DNA from: HXMU1420-13 sp963691715
Lineage (GTDB): Bacteria; Bacteroidota; Rhodothermia; Balneolales; Balneolaceae
Length of the DNA stretch: 64,000 nucleotides
Assembly: GCA_963691715.1 (NCBI GenBank)
Contig: OY829281.1
Coordinates: forward strand, 3,038,001-3,102,000
Reading direction: 5' to 3'
Positions 1 through 8,042 of this stretch are shown here, in pieces. The number at the start of each line of letters is the position of its first letter. Positions within the stretch are counted from its first letter, which is position 1. Made by a program: the position numbers and the translations under genes. The notes below the pieces were generated by a model. It saw nothing but the letters and a program-made list of their open reading frames with translations. It was not told the DNA's origin and searched no databases.

Positions 1-119
1 ATGCTATCTACCACCCGATCACAGTAAATACTTCGAGTGAATACATCAATCCAATGTACAGTTGCAAAGCGTACAAAGTAAGCTTGCTGCTGATTCTTAA
101 ATTTATACTTTCTACTCAT
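1..119 (-). CDS. REP-associated (IS200-like, Y1) transposase, 5' fragment at window edge
   Basis: Read on the minus strand from an ATG at 119-117, the frame stays open to base 1 and begins MSRKYKFKNQQQAYFVRFAT, followed by VHWIDVFTRSIYC. This is the characteristic N-terminus of Bacteroidota REP-associated tyrosine transposases (Y1_Tnp/RAYT family), single-strand DNA transposases that act on REP hairpins. Only about 39 codons are in the window, so the HUH motif and catalytic Tyr lie outside and activity cannot be judged. A REP-like palindrome sits 84 bp upstream of its start. Family assignment is by recognition of the N-terminal pattern; it is too short for certainty. Confidence 0.7.
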   Translation of the reverse strand, partial: MSRKYKFKNQQQAYFVRFATVHWIDVFTRSIYCDRVVDS

Positions 120-201
120 AGGTTTTTTATGAGTAAGACCCTAATAATTAGAACTTCTTACAAAAGTATAAATCTTTTTTTGGTGGAAGTAATAAACTAG
201 A

Positions 202-237
202 ACATTCAGGCACAAGCGGACGCTTGCGCCTGAATGT
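202..237. repeat. REP-like palindrome (36-nt hairpin)
   Basis: Arms ACATTCAGGC and GCCTGAATGT enclose a second perfect stem CAAGCG/CGCTTG with loop GA, with only one A-C mismatch between the two stems. The core AAGCGGACGCTT resembles REP hairpins found beside Y1 transposases of Bacteroidota. It lies 84 bp upstream of the transposase fragment at 1-119, which fits a RAYT/REP pair. No run of T follows, so it is less likely to be a terminator. Confidence 0.6.
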
Positions 238-347
238 GAGAATGAAGTGATTAGTGATGAATTACGCATGATTTATTTATAAGTAAAATAAACTTGTTTT
301 TATGCCACAAATTACATTGCTTGTTGTTAAATAATTTCAAGTTACTT

Positions 348-1961
348 GTGAGATTGGGTAAAAGATATTGGGTATTCATTGTAGTAGGATTTTGTTGTAA
401 CTGTACGAATCAGCAAGAACTATCTGAGCGTCTGATTTCAGAAGAGTTTGCATGTTCCAACGATCAAACCTGCTTTGCTATCATAGATCGATTCATGAAA
501 CAAGGAATCGAAGAATCTGTTTCATGGTCGGTCTTACCAAAAGCAGATTCGTTGATCTACTTCGCAGAATATGCGGCATTAAAAGAATATGCTACCATTT
601 TAGTTCTAGAGAATATCGAGGTAGACAGCGATCAAGAACAATTAATACGATTAGGTTCTGATGATGGTGTTCGAATTTTCTTAAATGGAGAAGAAGTATT
701 TCGTAGAGCCATCTACCGAGGAATTAATGCAGATAGCGATTGGATTCCAATCTCATTAAAGAAAGGAAATAATCAACTTATCATTCAGGTAAATCAAGGC
801 ACGCAGAACTGGGCGCTACATTACCACATTGATGAATATGAGAGCATCACCGATTTGTTCGTTGAAAAGGCATTCGATCTGTATAGAGATTTGCCAGAAT
901 CATGTATCATTTCACAAAACAATTCATACCTTCCAATCAAAGTAGATTCCAGAACATCGCTAGATAGTTTTAATACCATTACTTTTCACTGGAAAACATC
1001 TGAAGGGAAACCAGTTAGTTCGTACTCATATCTCGGAAAAGAGCTGCCTTGGCAAATACCGATGCCAGAGTTCGATTCCTTTATGATTTTTGAATACGAA
1101 GTGAAAAATGGTGCTGAAACCATCTATACCGAACAAATACCTATTTTTCGACAAGATTACGTCAATACTATTGCATTCGATCTCCAAAAAGATCTGCAAA
1201 TGAATCCTATTTGGGGTGAAGGATTGAATGCTATATTCGCACAAAAGTACTATGATAATGAAAGCAGGTACTATTCGTCCAGAATGAAAACGGAATTTCT
1301 GTGGGATATCCTGAATGAACGTACTCCTTTTGAGTATCAAATTGCAGGACCAAGAACAGAGATATTTAATGGAGAATTGGCTAGAAGGTATGTCCCACAA
1401 CGCCCATCTGGGAGAACATTGATAGGTATGAATCTTGATTTCTGGGATGCTGTGCAACAGTATCTTGATTCACAAATGGCGTACTTGCATGCATTAATGA
1501 CCGAATGGAACAGTTATGCTCAATACCATGGGGTTGAGATATTGGTTCCATTTACCAGCAACGAAATAGAAGACTTGAAGACCAATAAAGTATTAGATGC
1601 TTATGTACATGTTCACCCCGATTCTTTTAGCGTAGCGGTATGGAGTAAGAGCACGGGTACTATTGCCCAAGCATTGGAAATTCAAACATACCCAATTAAG
1701 GATGTAGTGCTGATAAGCCCTTGGGTTGTGGATGCGCCGACAGAGAATTTTGCCAGTCTGAATCAGATGTATCATAAAAACCCACAACTGAATTGGTATA
1801 TCTACCGTGGAGAAAATGATCTGGAAGTTTCGGAAGTAGTGGTAAAAGAATGGATGGATATGATCGAGCAATCGGGAATGACTTATTCATTCGAGCCCAT
1901 TCCTTTTACGGGTCACTGGGTGCATTGGGTTGAACCATTGGAAATTTTCTTTAGTGAATAA
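348..1961 (+). CDS. exported lipoprotein: PA14-like beta-sandwich plus alpha/beta-hydrolase domain
   Basis: The reading frame opens at a TTG at 294, but a GTG at 348 gives a normal lipoprotein signal (RLGKRYW, hydrophobic stretch, lipobox near FCCNC), so 348 is preferred. Counting from 294, residues 98-180 form a PA14/jelly-roll-like domain with the GSDDGVRIFLNGEEVF signature seen in glycan-acting proteins. Residues 430-550 look like an alpha/beta hydrolase: a nucleophile-elbow-like WSKSTG (Ser453), an acidic GEND (Asp509) and a late His (GHW, His541). The catalytic assignment is inference, because the elbow lacks the usual first Gly. It is probably a surface or periplasmic esterase/peptidase-type hydrolase. 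It precedes a small lipoprotein gene by 12 bp. Confidence 0.55.
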   Translation: MRLGKRYWVFIVVGFCCNCTNQQELSERLISEEFACSNDQTCFAIIDRFMKQGIEESVSWSVLPKADSLIYFAEYAALKEYATILVLENIEVDSDQEQLIRLGSDDGVRIFLNGEEVFRRAIYRGINADSDWIPISLKKGNNQLIIQVNQGTQNWALHYHIDEYESITDLFVEKAFDLYRDLPESCIISQNNSYLPIKVDSRTSLDSFNTITFHWKTSEGKPVSSYSYLGKELPWQIPMPEFDSFMIFEYEVKNGAETIYTEQIPIFRQDYVNTIAFDLQKDLQMNPIWGEGLNAIFAQKYYDNESRYYSSRMKTEFLWDILNERTPFEYQIAGPRTEIFNGELARRYVPQRPSGRTLIGMNLDFWDAVQQYLDSQMAYLHALMTEWNSYAQYHGVEILVPFTSNEIEDLKTNKVLDAYVHVHPDSFSVAVWSKSTGTIAQALEIQTYPIKDVVLISPWVVDAPTENFASLNQMYHKNPQLNWYIYRGENDLEVSEVVVKEWMDMIEQSGMTYSFEPIPFTGHWVHWVEPLEIFFSE

Positions 1962-1973
1962 AATCAAATTGTT

Positions 1974-2366
1974 ATGAAAGAATATAAATCAATTTTAACT
2001 GTATTATTAATCTCTCAGTTTGTAGTAAGTTGTGTTGAACTAGGTAGTGAGAGAGAGGATTGTAATGGTTATCCATTTGTTTTTAATCCAATTCAAAATA
2101 TCTCAGTAAATCAATCAATAGAAGAGTATAGAATCGATTTAGCTGGATCTGATTCGTCCTTATTCGCACATACAGAAAATAAATCAATAACCTTCGTCAG
2201 CAATAGTCAACTTAATGAAACGATTAATAGAAATGACGGAAATATGGGTTGGTACTATTTAGTTCAACTAGACACTACCGGAAATTTCCATATAGAAATA
2301 ATTGCTGAAGATGGTTGCGAAAAAACAGAAGCTTTCAATTTTCAAATACAAATCCTAGCTGAATGA
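1974..2366 (+). CDS. small putative lipoprotein (130 aa), function unknown
   Basis: The N-terminus has a short positive region, a hydrophobic stretch and a lipobox ending VVSC (Cys20), so it is predicted to be lipidated and exported. The rest is beta-rich with two or three cysteines (EDCNGYPF, EDGCEKTEAF) and looks like a small immunoglobulin-like or cadherin-like fold, though no family was recognised. Its stop codon overlaps the start of the heparinase-like gene by 4 bp (ATGA), which implies translational coupling, and it starts 12 bp after the hydrolase gene. The three are therefore likely one operon. Confidence 0.6.
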   Translation: MKEYKSILTVLLISQFVVSCVELGSEREDCNGYPFVFNPIQNISVNQSIEEYRIDLAGSDSSLFAHTENKSITFVSNSQLNETINRNDGNMGWYYLVQLDTTGNFHIEIIAEDGCEKTEAFNFQIQILAE

Positions 2367-4657
2367 AAAAAATAATTCAATCAATCTTTATCGCTTTAAT
2401 ACTGATATCAACAGAATTAAGTGCTCAGATTACATTAAGTGAAAGCATGGATGTTTTGAATCAAAGGTATCAGTTATCAAATCATGTTACACAGCATCCG
2501 TCCCTAAGTCTGAATGGTTTTACATCACTAAATGATAATGAGGGATTAAGCGTAGAATCTTTAATAAATAAGATATATTACGGTACAAATAGTACAGATA
2601 GGACTCTTTATAGAGATCCATTTAATGATATTGTAAATGGAACATCAGTTGGAAATATGGCAGAACCAATTGGAAGTTGTGATGATAGAAAATCAACAGT
2701 TGAAGAGAACAGTAGAATATTGGAGCGATTAGCACTAATTGCACTTATTTCATATGTAGCAACTGAGGAAGGAATAAATGTAAGTTCCCCACCAAATAGT
2801 GTCAGCCCGCTACCAACACCAACAAACTCAATTATTAATTTGAAAAATGGTTTTGAAAATGCACTGAGCTACTTTTCTGGAGCCGGTTCTTTAGGGCATA
2901 GCTGTGGAGATCAAGTTAAACGAGTGATGTCGTTAATGAACATAGCTAGGGCATGGGATTTCTACTTAGCTTTGGAGAATGCATGGAAGTATTATGAAGG
3001 TGTTTCATGGAATTTTACTGACTCAAAGTTTTTATCGTCATCTCAAAAAAATAAAGTTGAAGATATTATGGAGTCCAATATTGAAGACTTATTATTTCAT
3101 TTAAAAGAAACGCAGGTTTTTGGTATTGAAAATGATGAGATAGAACCAGGTAATAGACCTCTAATTATATATGCTGGTATGGCATATGCCACTATGGTAA
3201 ACTATAAGGACAATTTATATAACGCTCATGGAAGCACTTATATAGGAAATGAAATAATTGAAGCAGCGCTAGAGAGATCAATGAAAACTGCTGGCACAAA
3301 TAGTGAACTTTATTGGGGATATCAGACAAGTGATGGTAGTTATTTTTGGGCTGAGGGACAATACTATTTTCAATTTGCTTTAAGTTATGTTTTACCTTTT
3401 TGGCATGCAATTCGATCAAATGACATAACAGCTGGTTCTTTTACAGTGTATGATCCCTTTAGAAACAGTAAAGTGATTAATCCATTAAGGTGGTTAGCCG
3501 AAACTACTCAGAGCGGGGGGTTTACAGCCCCTATAGACGATGGGAATAAACATAGAATCAGTTCTTCGAGTATCCTTCGTTGGAGTTCCAATTATGGTCA
3601 TGAAAATACAGGAAAATATTTTTCTAAAATCGCTAATGATATTGATCCACTAGAAAATGGAGTTGGAAATAGCAACAATTTAAAAGCATTTGAACTTTCT
3701 GTTCCGAGGACTTTATCTGAATTAGAACCTAGCGCCAATTGGGGTAATACCTCATCAGCAACACCGCAAGAGGATGACTATCATGAGTTAGTCTCAAGAT
3801 TTGATGATTCTTCAAATGAAGAACATTATGTTTATCTAAATGGTGAAATAGGTGATGCTATTATTCGAGGTGAAGGTCACGAGCAACCGGATCAACTTCA
3901 ATTATTGTATTCTGTTGGTGAAAATTCCTATATCATGGATTCTGGATATGATGCAGCGGAATCTGAAGCTGGATTTTTAAATTTCCTAAAAGGAAATGAT
4001 TATCAAAGATCAACATGGAATAACTATCGAGATCACAATAATACACTTGTATACCATCAACAAACGCCATATGAGGAAGTTTTTCCTAGTCCCAATGCTA
4101 ATCATTTAGGCGGTTTAGCATACCCTGAAAGGTCAGGTATTAGCCCGCCGAGAGTAGTTTCTGATCACAATAGCGTCCATGAGCTTTATCAAGAAAATAT
4201 TGGAAATATTGATATTCTATATGGTGCTCAAAAACTGCAGATTTTTAGACTTGATGGGGACGGTAGCCGTTTTGATTATGCTGAGAACAAAAGAAGAGTT
4301 TTATTTATAAAAGATCCCGTCGCTCCTTATTTGATTGATCTTAATATGGCTTATGCATACGAGAGTATGTGGAATAGAGCATATTTTCTTAATGTCTACC
4401 ACGGCAACTCAAATAATATGCCGCTTAAATTATCAAATAATGATTATGTGCTATGGACAGGTATTGATGGTTCTACCGATAAACATTTATTCCTATACGC
4501 TGATAATATTGAGGCTAAAATAAGAGAATCTGATTTTTTAACGGTTTTTCAAGATAATGCTGGAGAAAAATTTCGGACAGATATTGATATTAAAAGGCTA
4601 ACTATTACTCCTAGCTTTAATAATGATCCCCAATTTTCTTTAAATCAACAAACGTAG
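2363..4657 (+). CDS. heparinase II/III-like protein, N-terminal part of a split gene
   Basis: It begins with a clear signal peptide ending LSAQ. Residues 80-400 are helix-rich and contain the WGYQTSDGSYFWAEGQYYFQ stretch, resembling the alpha/alpha toroid of heparinase II/III and related polysaccharide lyases. Residues 500-700 resemble the C-terminal beta domain (YIMDSGYD, then a DHNNTLVYH segment). The frame stops at 4657, but the next frame is open from 4627 and continues the protein without a signal peptide. An A missing near 4651 would explain the break. The protein therefore lacks the sorting domain that lies on the second part. Substrate unknown; probably an exported glycosaminoglycan- or uronate-type lyase. 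Confidence 0.6.
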   Translation: MKKIIQSIFIALILISTELSAQITLSESMDVLNQRYQLSNHVTQHPSLSLNGFTSLNDNEGLSVESLINKIYYGTNSTDRTLYRDPFNDIVNGTSVGNMAEPIGSCDDRKSTVEENSRILERLALIALISYVATEEGINVSSPPNSVSPLPTPTNSIINLKNGFENALSYFSGAGSLGHSCGDQVKRVMSLMNIARAWDFYLALENAWKYYEGVSWNFTDSKFLSSSQKNKVEDIMESNIEDLLFHLKETQVFGIENDEIEPGNRPLIIYAGMAYATMVNYKDNLYNAHGSTYIGNEIIEAALERSMKTAGTNSELYWGYQTSDGSYFWAEGQYYFQFALSYVLPFWHAIRSNDITAGSFTVYDPFRNSKVINPLRWLAETTQSGGFTAPIDDGNKHRISSSSILRWSSNYGHENTGKYFSKIANDIDPLENGVGNSNNLKAFELSVPRTLSELEPSANWGNTSSATPQEDDYHELVSRFDDSSNEEHYVYLNGEIGDAIIRGEGHEQPDQLQLLYSVGENSYIMDSGYDAAESEAGFLNFLKGNDYQRSTWNNYRDHNNTLVYHQQTPYEEVFPSPNANHLGGLAYPERSGISPPRVVSDHNSVHELYQENIGNIDILYGAQKLQIFRLDGDGSRFDYAENKRRVLFIKDPVAPYLIDLNMAYAYESMWNRAYFLNVYHGNSNNMPLKLSNNDYVLWTGIDGSTDKHLFLYADNIEAKIRESDFLTVFQDNAGEKFRTDIDIKRLTITPSFNNDPQFSLNQQT

Positions 4658-4713
4658 CCTTTATAAAAGCAATAAATGGTTATACAGAAACTCAATTAGT
4701 AAGCAACCCATCG

Positions 4714-6903
4714 TTGCTTCCAACACCGATTCCCTTTTATACGAAACCTGCCACACTTACTGGATCATATACGAATCAAGCATATACTTGGCAACATGAT
4801 AATGATACCATTGATTTCTTTGTATCTAGGTCGGGAATGGTTTATAGAAATGATGCTCCTAGAACAGTTAAAACATTTACAATCGAAGGGATTGAAATCA
4901 CACTTGAAGCTGATCAGGATTTTGGCTTTGCTCGATTTAAGAGAATAAATGGTGTTTGGACTCTTGATGAGGATTACTTTGTTAATTTGATGCAAGAAAC
5001 ATTCGTGTATGCTTCAAATACTACATTAACTTCACCATTTGTATTAGATGATAAGACTATAAAAGTAGAAGATAATGTTACATTGACAATCAATGATGTT
5101 TACGACATTTCAAATTCAACTATATTCTTAGGTAAAAATGCCAAAATAGAAGTTCGCAATGGAGGTAGGTTAATTACGGATGGTGCTCACTTCAAACGAT
5201 TAGATGCTTCTGATCAACATTACGGAATAAAGTTATATACTAGTGGAAATATTATTGAAAATTCTACCATTGAGGGAGCTTATACGGGTATATATATGTA
5301 TAACTCTGATAATAACACAATAGTTAACTCAAAATTTTTAAATAACCGTTATGGACTGTATACATGGTATTCCGATGACTTGTTCATTTCCAAATCTACT
5401 TTTGAGAACAATAGTGGCAGTGGTCTTTGGGCTTTATATTCTACGATCGACGTTGAACCAAATACTTCTGGAAGCACACAAAGTAGAACATATTTTCAAG
5501 ATAATGGCGCAGGTATTGGTTCCAGTCTTGGATCAAATATTAATGTTCGAAACACTACATTCAATGGAAATTCCAGCCATGATTTTTATGTCTTTTCTAG
5601 TGCTAGATTATATTTAAGTAATGGGAATATAGATGATGGAAATAATATTTTTCTAAGCCCTCCATCTTCACCATCTGATGCATCGCCTCGGAAGTATATT
5701 TGGAGTACGGCCTTAACTGGTTCTGGTGAAATGGCAACCCAATGGACAATTCCTGCTCGAAAAAACTATTGGTATGGGGGTAATGCCCCTGTATGGCATA
5801 ATTTTTATGGATCTGTTGATTATTCTAACCACTTAACGTCAATGCCATCAAATTCTTCAAATATGATGGCATTTAAGAGTGTGGAAAGTGCAATAACTGG
5901 TCAAAGTAAAATCAACCAAGGCTTTTCTAAGGTTCAGTTAGATAATAGTATTCGTTTCAAGGAACTTATTTATGAGCTTCAAGAAAAAATTGAGGATCCA
6001 GAAAATGAATATCAAAACGGTAAGCTTTTGAAAAGTTATTCTGGGATGCTCGATGTAGTAGATAAGGAATTGCTAGAAGAAGAAATAAACTATCTGAGAG
6101 CAAAGGAAAACAACTGGTTAGCAAAGTATCAGTTTATATATGATATCCCTATTTCGGATAGTTTAGCAGGCTACATAACAGAAGAAGAAAAAGCTTTACT
6201 ACGATGGACATCGGAAGATCTTGAATTTATTCACCGAGCTAATACTGCGCAAACGGTAGGTGAAGTGATGCTGGCTCTTCAAATGAAACGTGCGGTTGAG
6301 GCAGATAATTACCAGAGAGTATTCGATCTAGTATTAGAATATAATGGTCGGGTAAGCGGACTTGATCTCAAATATGAATTAATTAGTTACCTATTAATAG
6401 CTAGTATAACTGCAGAACGTTATCAATTGGCATTGCAGTTAATTGAACGGTTAGAAGCTATGGAACCAAAGGAAGAATTGTTATTGGAACAATGGGAACC
6501 TGAGGATTTTACAATCTTGAAAAATGATTTAAAGAGTTTTAAAGGGAAAGATGTGAACTTTAAAGATGATGCCAAATTAGCATCTGTTTTTGAATCGACT
6601 ATTGATCTTGGTTTGGAGGAATTAGCGGATGATATGGTATCTGAGTTCAAACTATATCCTGCTTATCCTAATCCATTCAATCCTTCTACAAACATTACCT
6701 TCGATTTACCTGAACATGGAAGAGTACGAGTTGAAGTATTTGATATAGGCGGACGATTAGTATCAATTCTAGCCAATCAGGATTACCAACAGGGCAACCA
6801 TAGGTTAACTTTTGATGCTTCAGGGTTGGCTAGTGGAGTATATTTGATTCACGCAAATATTGCAGGAAATATACAAACGCAGCAAATAACCCTTATTAAA
6901 TAA
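4714..6903 (+). CDS. beta-helix plus type IX secretion sorting domain; C-terminal part of split heparinase-like gene
   Basis: The only start-like codon near the beginning is TTG at 4714, with no good ribosome site and no signal peptide. The frame is open upstream to 4627 and overlaps the end of the previous ORF, reading NVAFIKAINGYTETQL straight after it. Residues 90-270 hold repeated right-handed beta-helix turns (NSTIEGAYTGIYMYNS, NSKFLNNRYGLYTW, KSTFENNSGSGLWA). Residues 380-640 are helical. The last 80 residues are a type IX secretion sorting domain with YPNPFNPST and a terminal QQITLIK. An exported sorting domain without a signal peptide makes sense only as the tail of the gene starting at 2363; the fused product would be about 1,510 residues. 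Confidence 0.65.
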   Translation: MLPTPIPFYTKPATLTGSYTNQAYTWQHDNDTIDFFVSRSGMVYRNDAPRTVKTFTIEGIEITLEADQDFGFARFKRINGVWTLDEDYFVNLMQETFVYASNTTLTSPFVLDDKTIKVEDNVTLTINDVYDISNSTIFLGKNAKIEVRNGGRLITDGAHFKRLDASDQHYGIKLYTSGNIIENSTIEGAYTGIYMYNSDNNTIVNSKFLNNRYGLYTWYSDDLFISKSTFENNSGSGLWALYSTIDVEPNTSGSTQSRTYFQDNGAGIGSSLGSNINVRNTTFNGNSSHDFYVFSSARLYLSNGNIDDGNNIFLSPPSSPSDASPRKYIWSTALTGSGEMATQWTIPARKNYWYGGNAPVWHNFYGSVDYSNHLTSMPSNSSNMMAFKSVESAITGQSKINQGFSKVQLDNSIRFKELIYELQEKIEDPENEYQNGKLLKSYSGMLDVVDKELLEEEINYLRAKENNWLAKYQFIYDIPISDSLAGYITEEEKALLRWTSEDLEFIHRANTAQTVGEVMLALQMKRAVEADNYQRVFDLVLEYNGRVSGLDLKYELISYLLIASITAERYQLALQLIERLEAMEPKEELLLEQWEPEDFTILKNDLKSFKGKDVNFKDDAKLASVFESTIDLGLEELADDMVSEFKLYPAYPNPFNPSTNITFDLPEHGRVRVEVFDIGGRLVSILANQDYQQGNHRLTFDASGLASGVYLIHANIAGNIQTQQITLIK

Positions 6904-7012
6904 TTGATGAAGGCATTCATTCTAAGGATACTTCCGAAGAATCTGCAAAGTACTCGGGTTAATCTGTTAGGTATGCAAATTCCACAGTACCTCGGAGTGA
7001 TTCTGATAAAAA

Positions 7013-7029
7013 TTGCATTTTCAATGCAA
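7013..7029. repeat. small inverted repeat before the 7044 gene
   Basis: TTGCATT and AATGCAA are separated by three bases, 14 bp before the ATG at 7044. It is perfect over 7 bp but has no following T run. It could be a small operator or an RNA hairpin near the ribosome site, or chance in AT-rich DNA. Confidence 0.25.
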
Positions 7030-7043
7030 AACAATCTTGCAAA

Positions 7044-8042
7044 ATGAAATACCTCTTTCTAACTACTTTTTTATTTGTACTCTTTTTTGGCTGCAATACA
7101 CCGCCAACCTACACGGTAATAGTTGATATGTCCTATGAACGAGATCAGGGCAGATTCAGCCCCGAAGAGGGCGACATCGTTAGTATTCTTAGCAGTTTCA
7201 ATGATTGGGAAGCAGGGATCGATCTACTTCTTGACCCAGAGGGGGATTGGATTTATGAAATACAGTTAGAACAAGTTCCCGATACTCTGGAATTTAAATT
7301 TGCAATGTCATCCAATGTAAATTTTGACCTACCCAATTCGGGATTGGAAATTATTCCAAATAGAAGACTGCCAAAAGCAGTATTAAAGAATAATTCTCCA
7401 GTTCTCATTTTCAACAAGAATTGGAATCCATATATAATAGAAGATGTTTTATTTAAAGTTTCGTTAAACAATCAGGAAGTACTCGGTTTTTTTGATCCTA
7501 AGGAAGATTACGTTGTTGTTACGGGTTCTTTTTTAAATTGGGATGAAAAAGGTATTGTACTAGAGGATAAAGATGGCAGTGGTATCTACGAAAAAACAAT
7601 ACCTGTTGAAATTAACCCAGAACAACCCCAGTTGTTCAAATATAAAATAATGAAGAGCAAAGATTTTGGTGGATATATTCCAAATGGAGGTTGGGAAATC
7701 ACAGAGGATCGGATGGTATCGCTGTCCAATAACAAGTTACATTATTTCAATAATCAGCAGAGAATTGCTCGGTTTATTGTCGACTCAACATGGTTAGATC
7801 AACAGTCTGAAAACGGTATTGCCGCTTCTGATATGTATCAAATCAGATTTTATGTGGGTGAGGATAGTTATTTATCGGATCCTCTAGAATATATCGACTC
7901 TGGAGAATATGAAGTCTCCGTCAGCATTCCTTTACAAGTGGATAAACTGATTTGGACCATTGTTGAAAATCAAAGTTCGGAATTGATGCCTCCTACTGAG
8001 AATGTGGTCACCCATTTGGGTAAGAAAATCATTATTCCATAG
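7044..8042 (+). CDS. putative lipoprotein with two carbohydrate-binding-like domains
   Basis: The signal sequence ends in a lipobox (FFGC, Cys17), so the product is expected to be lipidated. Two similar modules follow: residues 28-100 (SSFNDWEAGIDLLLDPEGDWIY) and 140-225 (TGSFLNWDEKGIVLED..GSGIYEKTI). Both have the tryptophan-containing pattern of starch-binding/CBM20- or CBM48-like beta-sandwiches. The function is inferred as glycan binding at the cell surface. The gene's 3' end overlaps the start of the next membrane protein by 41 bp, indicating a coupled operon. The exact family cannot be settled by eye. Confidence 0.55.
   Translation: MKYLFLTTFLFVLFFGCNTPPTYTVIVDMSYERDQGRFSPEEGDIVSILSSFNDWEAGIDLLLDPEGDWIYEIQLEQVPDTLEFKFAMSSNVNFDLPNSGLEIIPNRRLPKAVLKNNSPVLIFNKNWNPYIIEDVLFKVSLNNQEVLGFFDPKEDYVVVTGSFLNWDEKGIVLEDKDGSGIYEKTIPVEINPEQPQLFKYKIMKSKDFGGYIPNGGWEITEDRMVSLSNNKLHYFNNQQRIARFIVDSTWLDQQSENGIAASDMYQIRFYVGEDSYLSDPLEYIDSGEYEVSVSIPLQVDKLIWTIVENQSSELMPPTENVVTHLGKKIIIP

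Noticed and set aside
1026..1457. 143-codon minus-strand open frame inside the hydrolase gene
   Set aside because: Antisense shadow of a well-supported protein with conserved motifs; its translation shows no recognisable domain and many Ile, His and Phe runs typical of antisense frames.
4639..4657. Programmed -1 ribosomal frameshift in the heparinase-like gene
   Set aside because: No clear X-XXY-YYZ slippery heptamer or following stem-loop was seen near the overlap, so a mutation or sequencing error is the simpler explanation.
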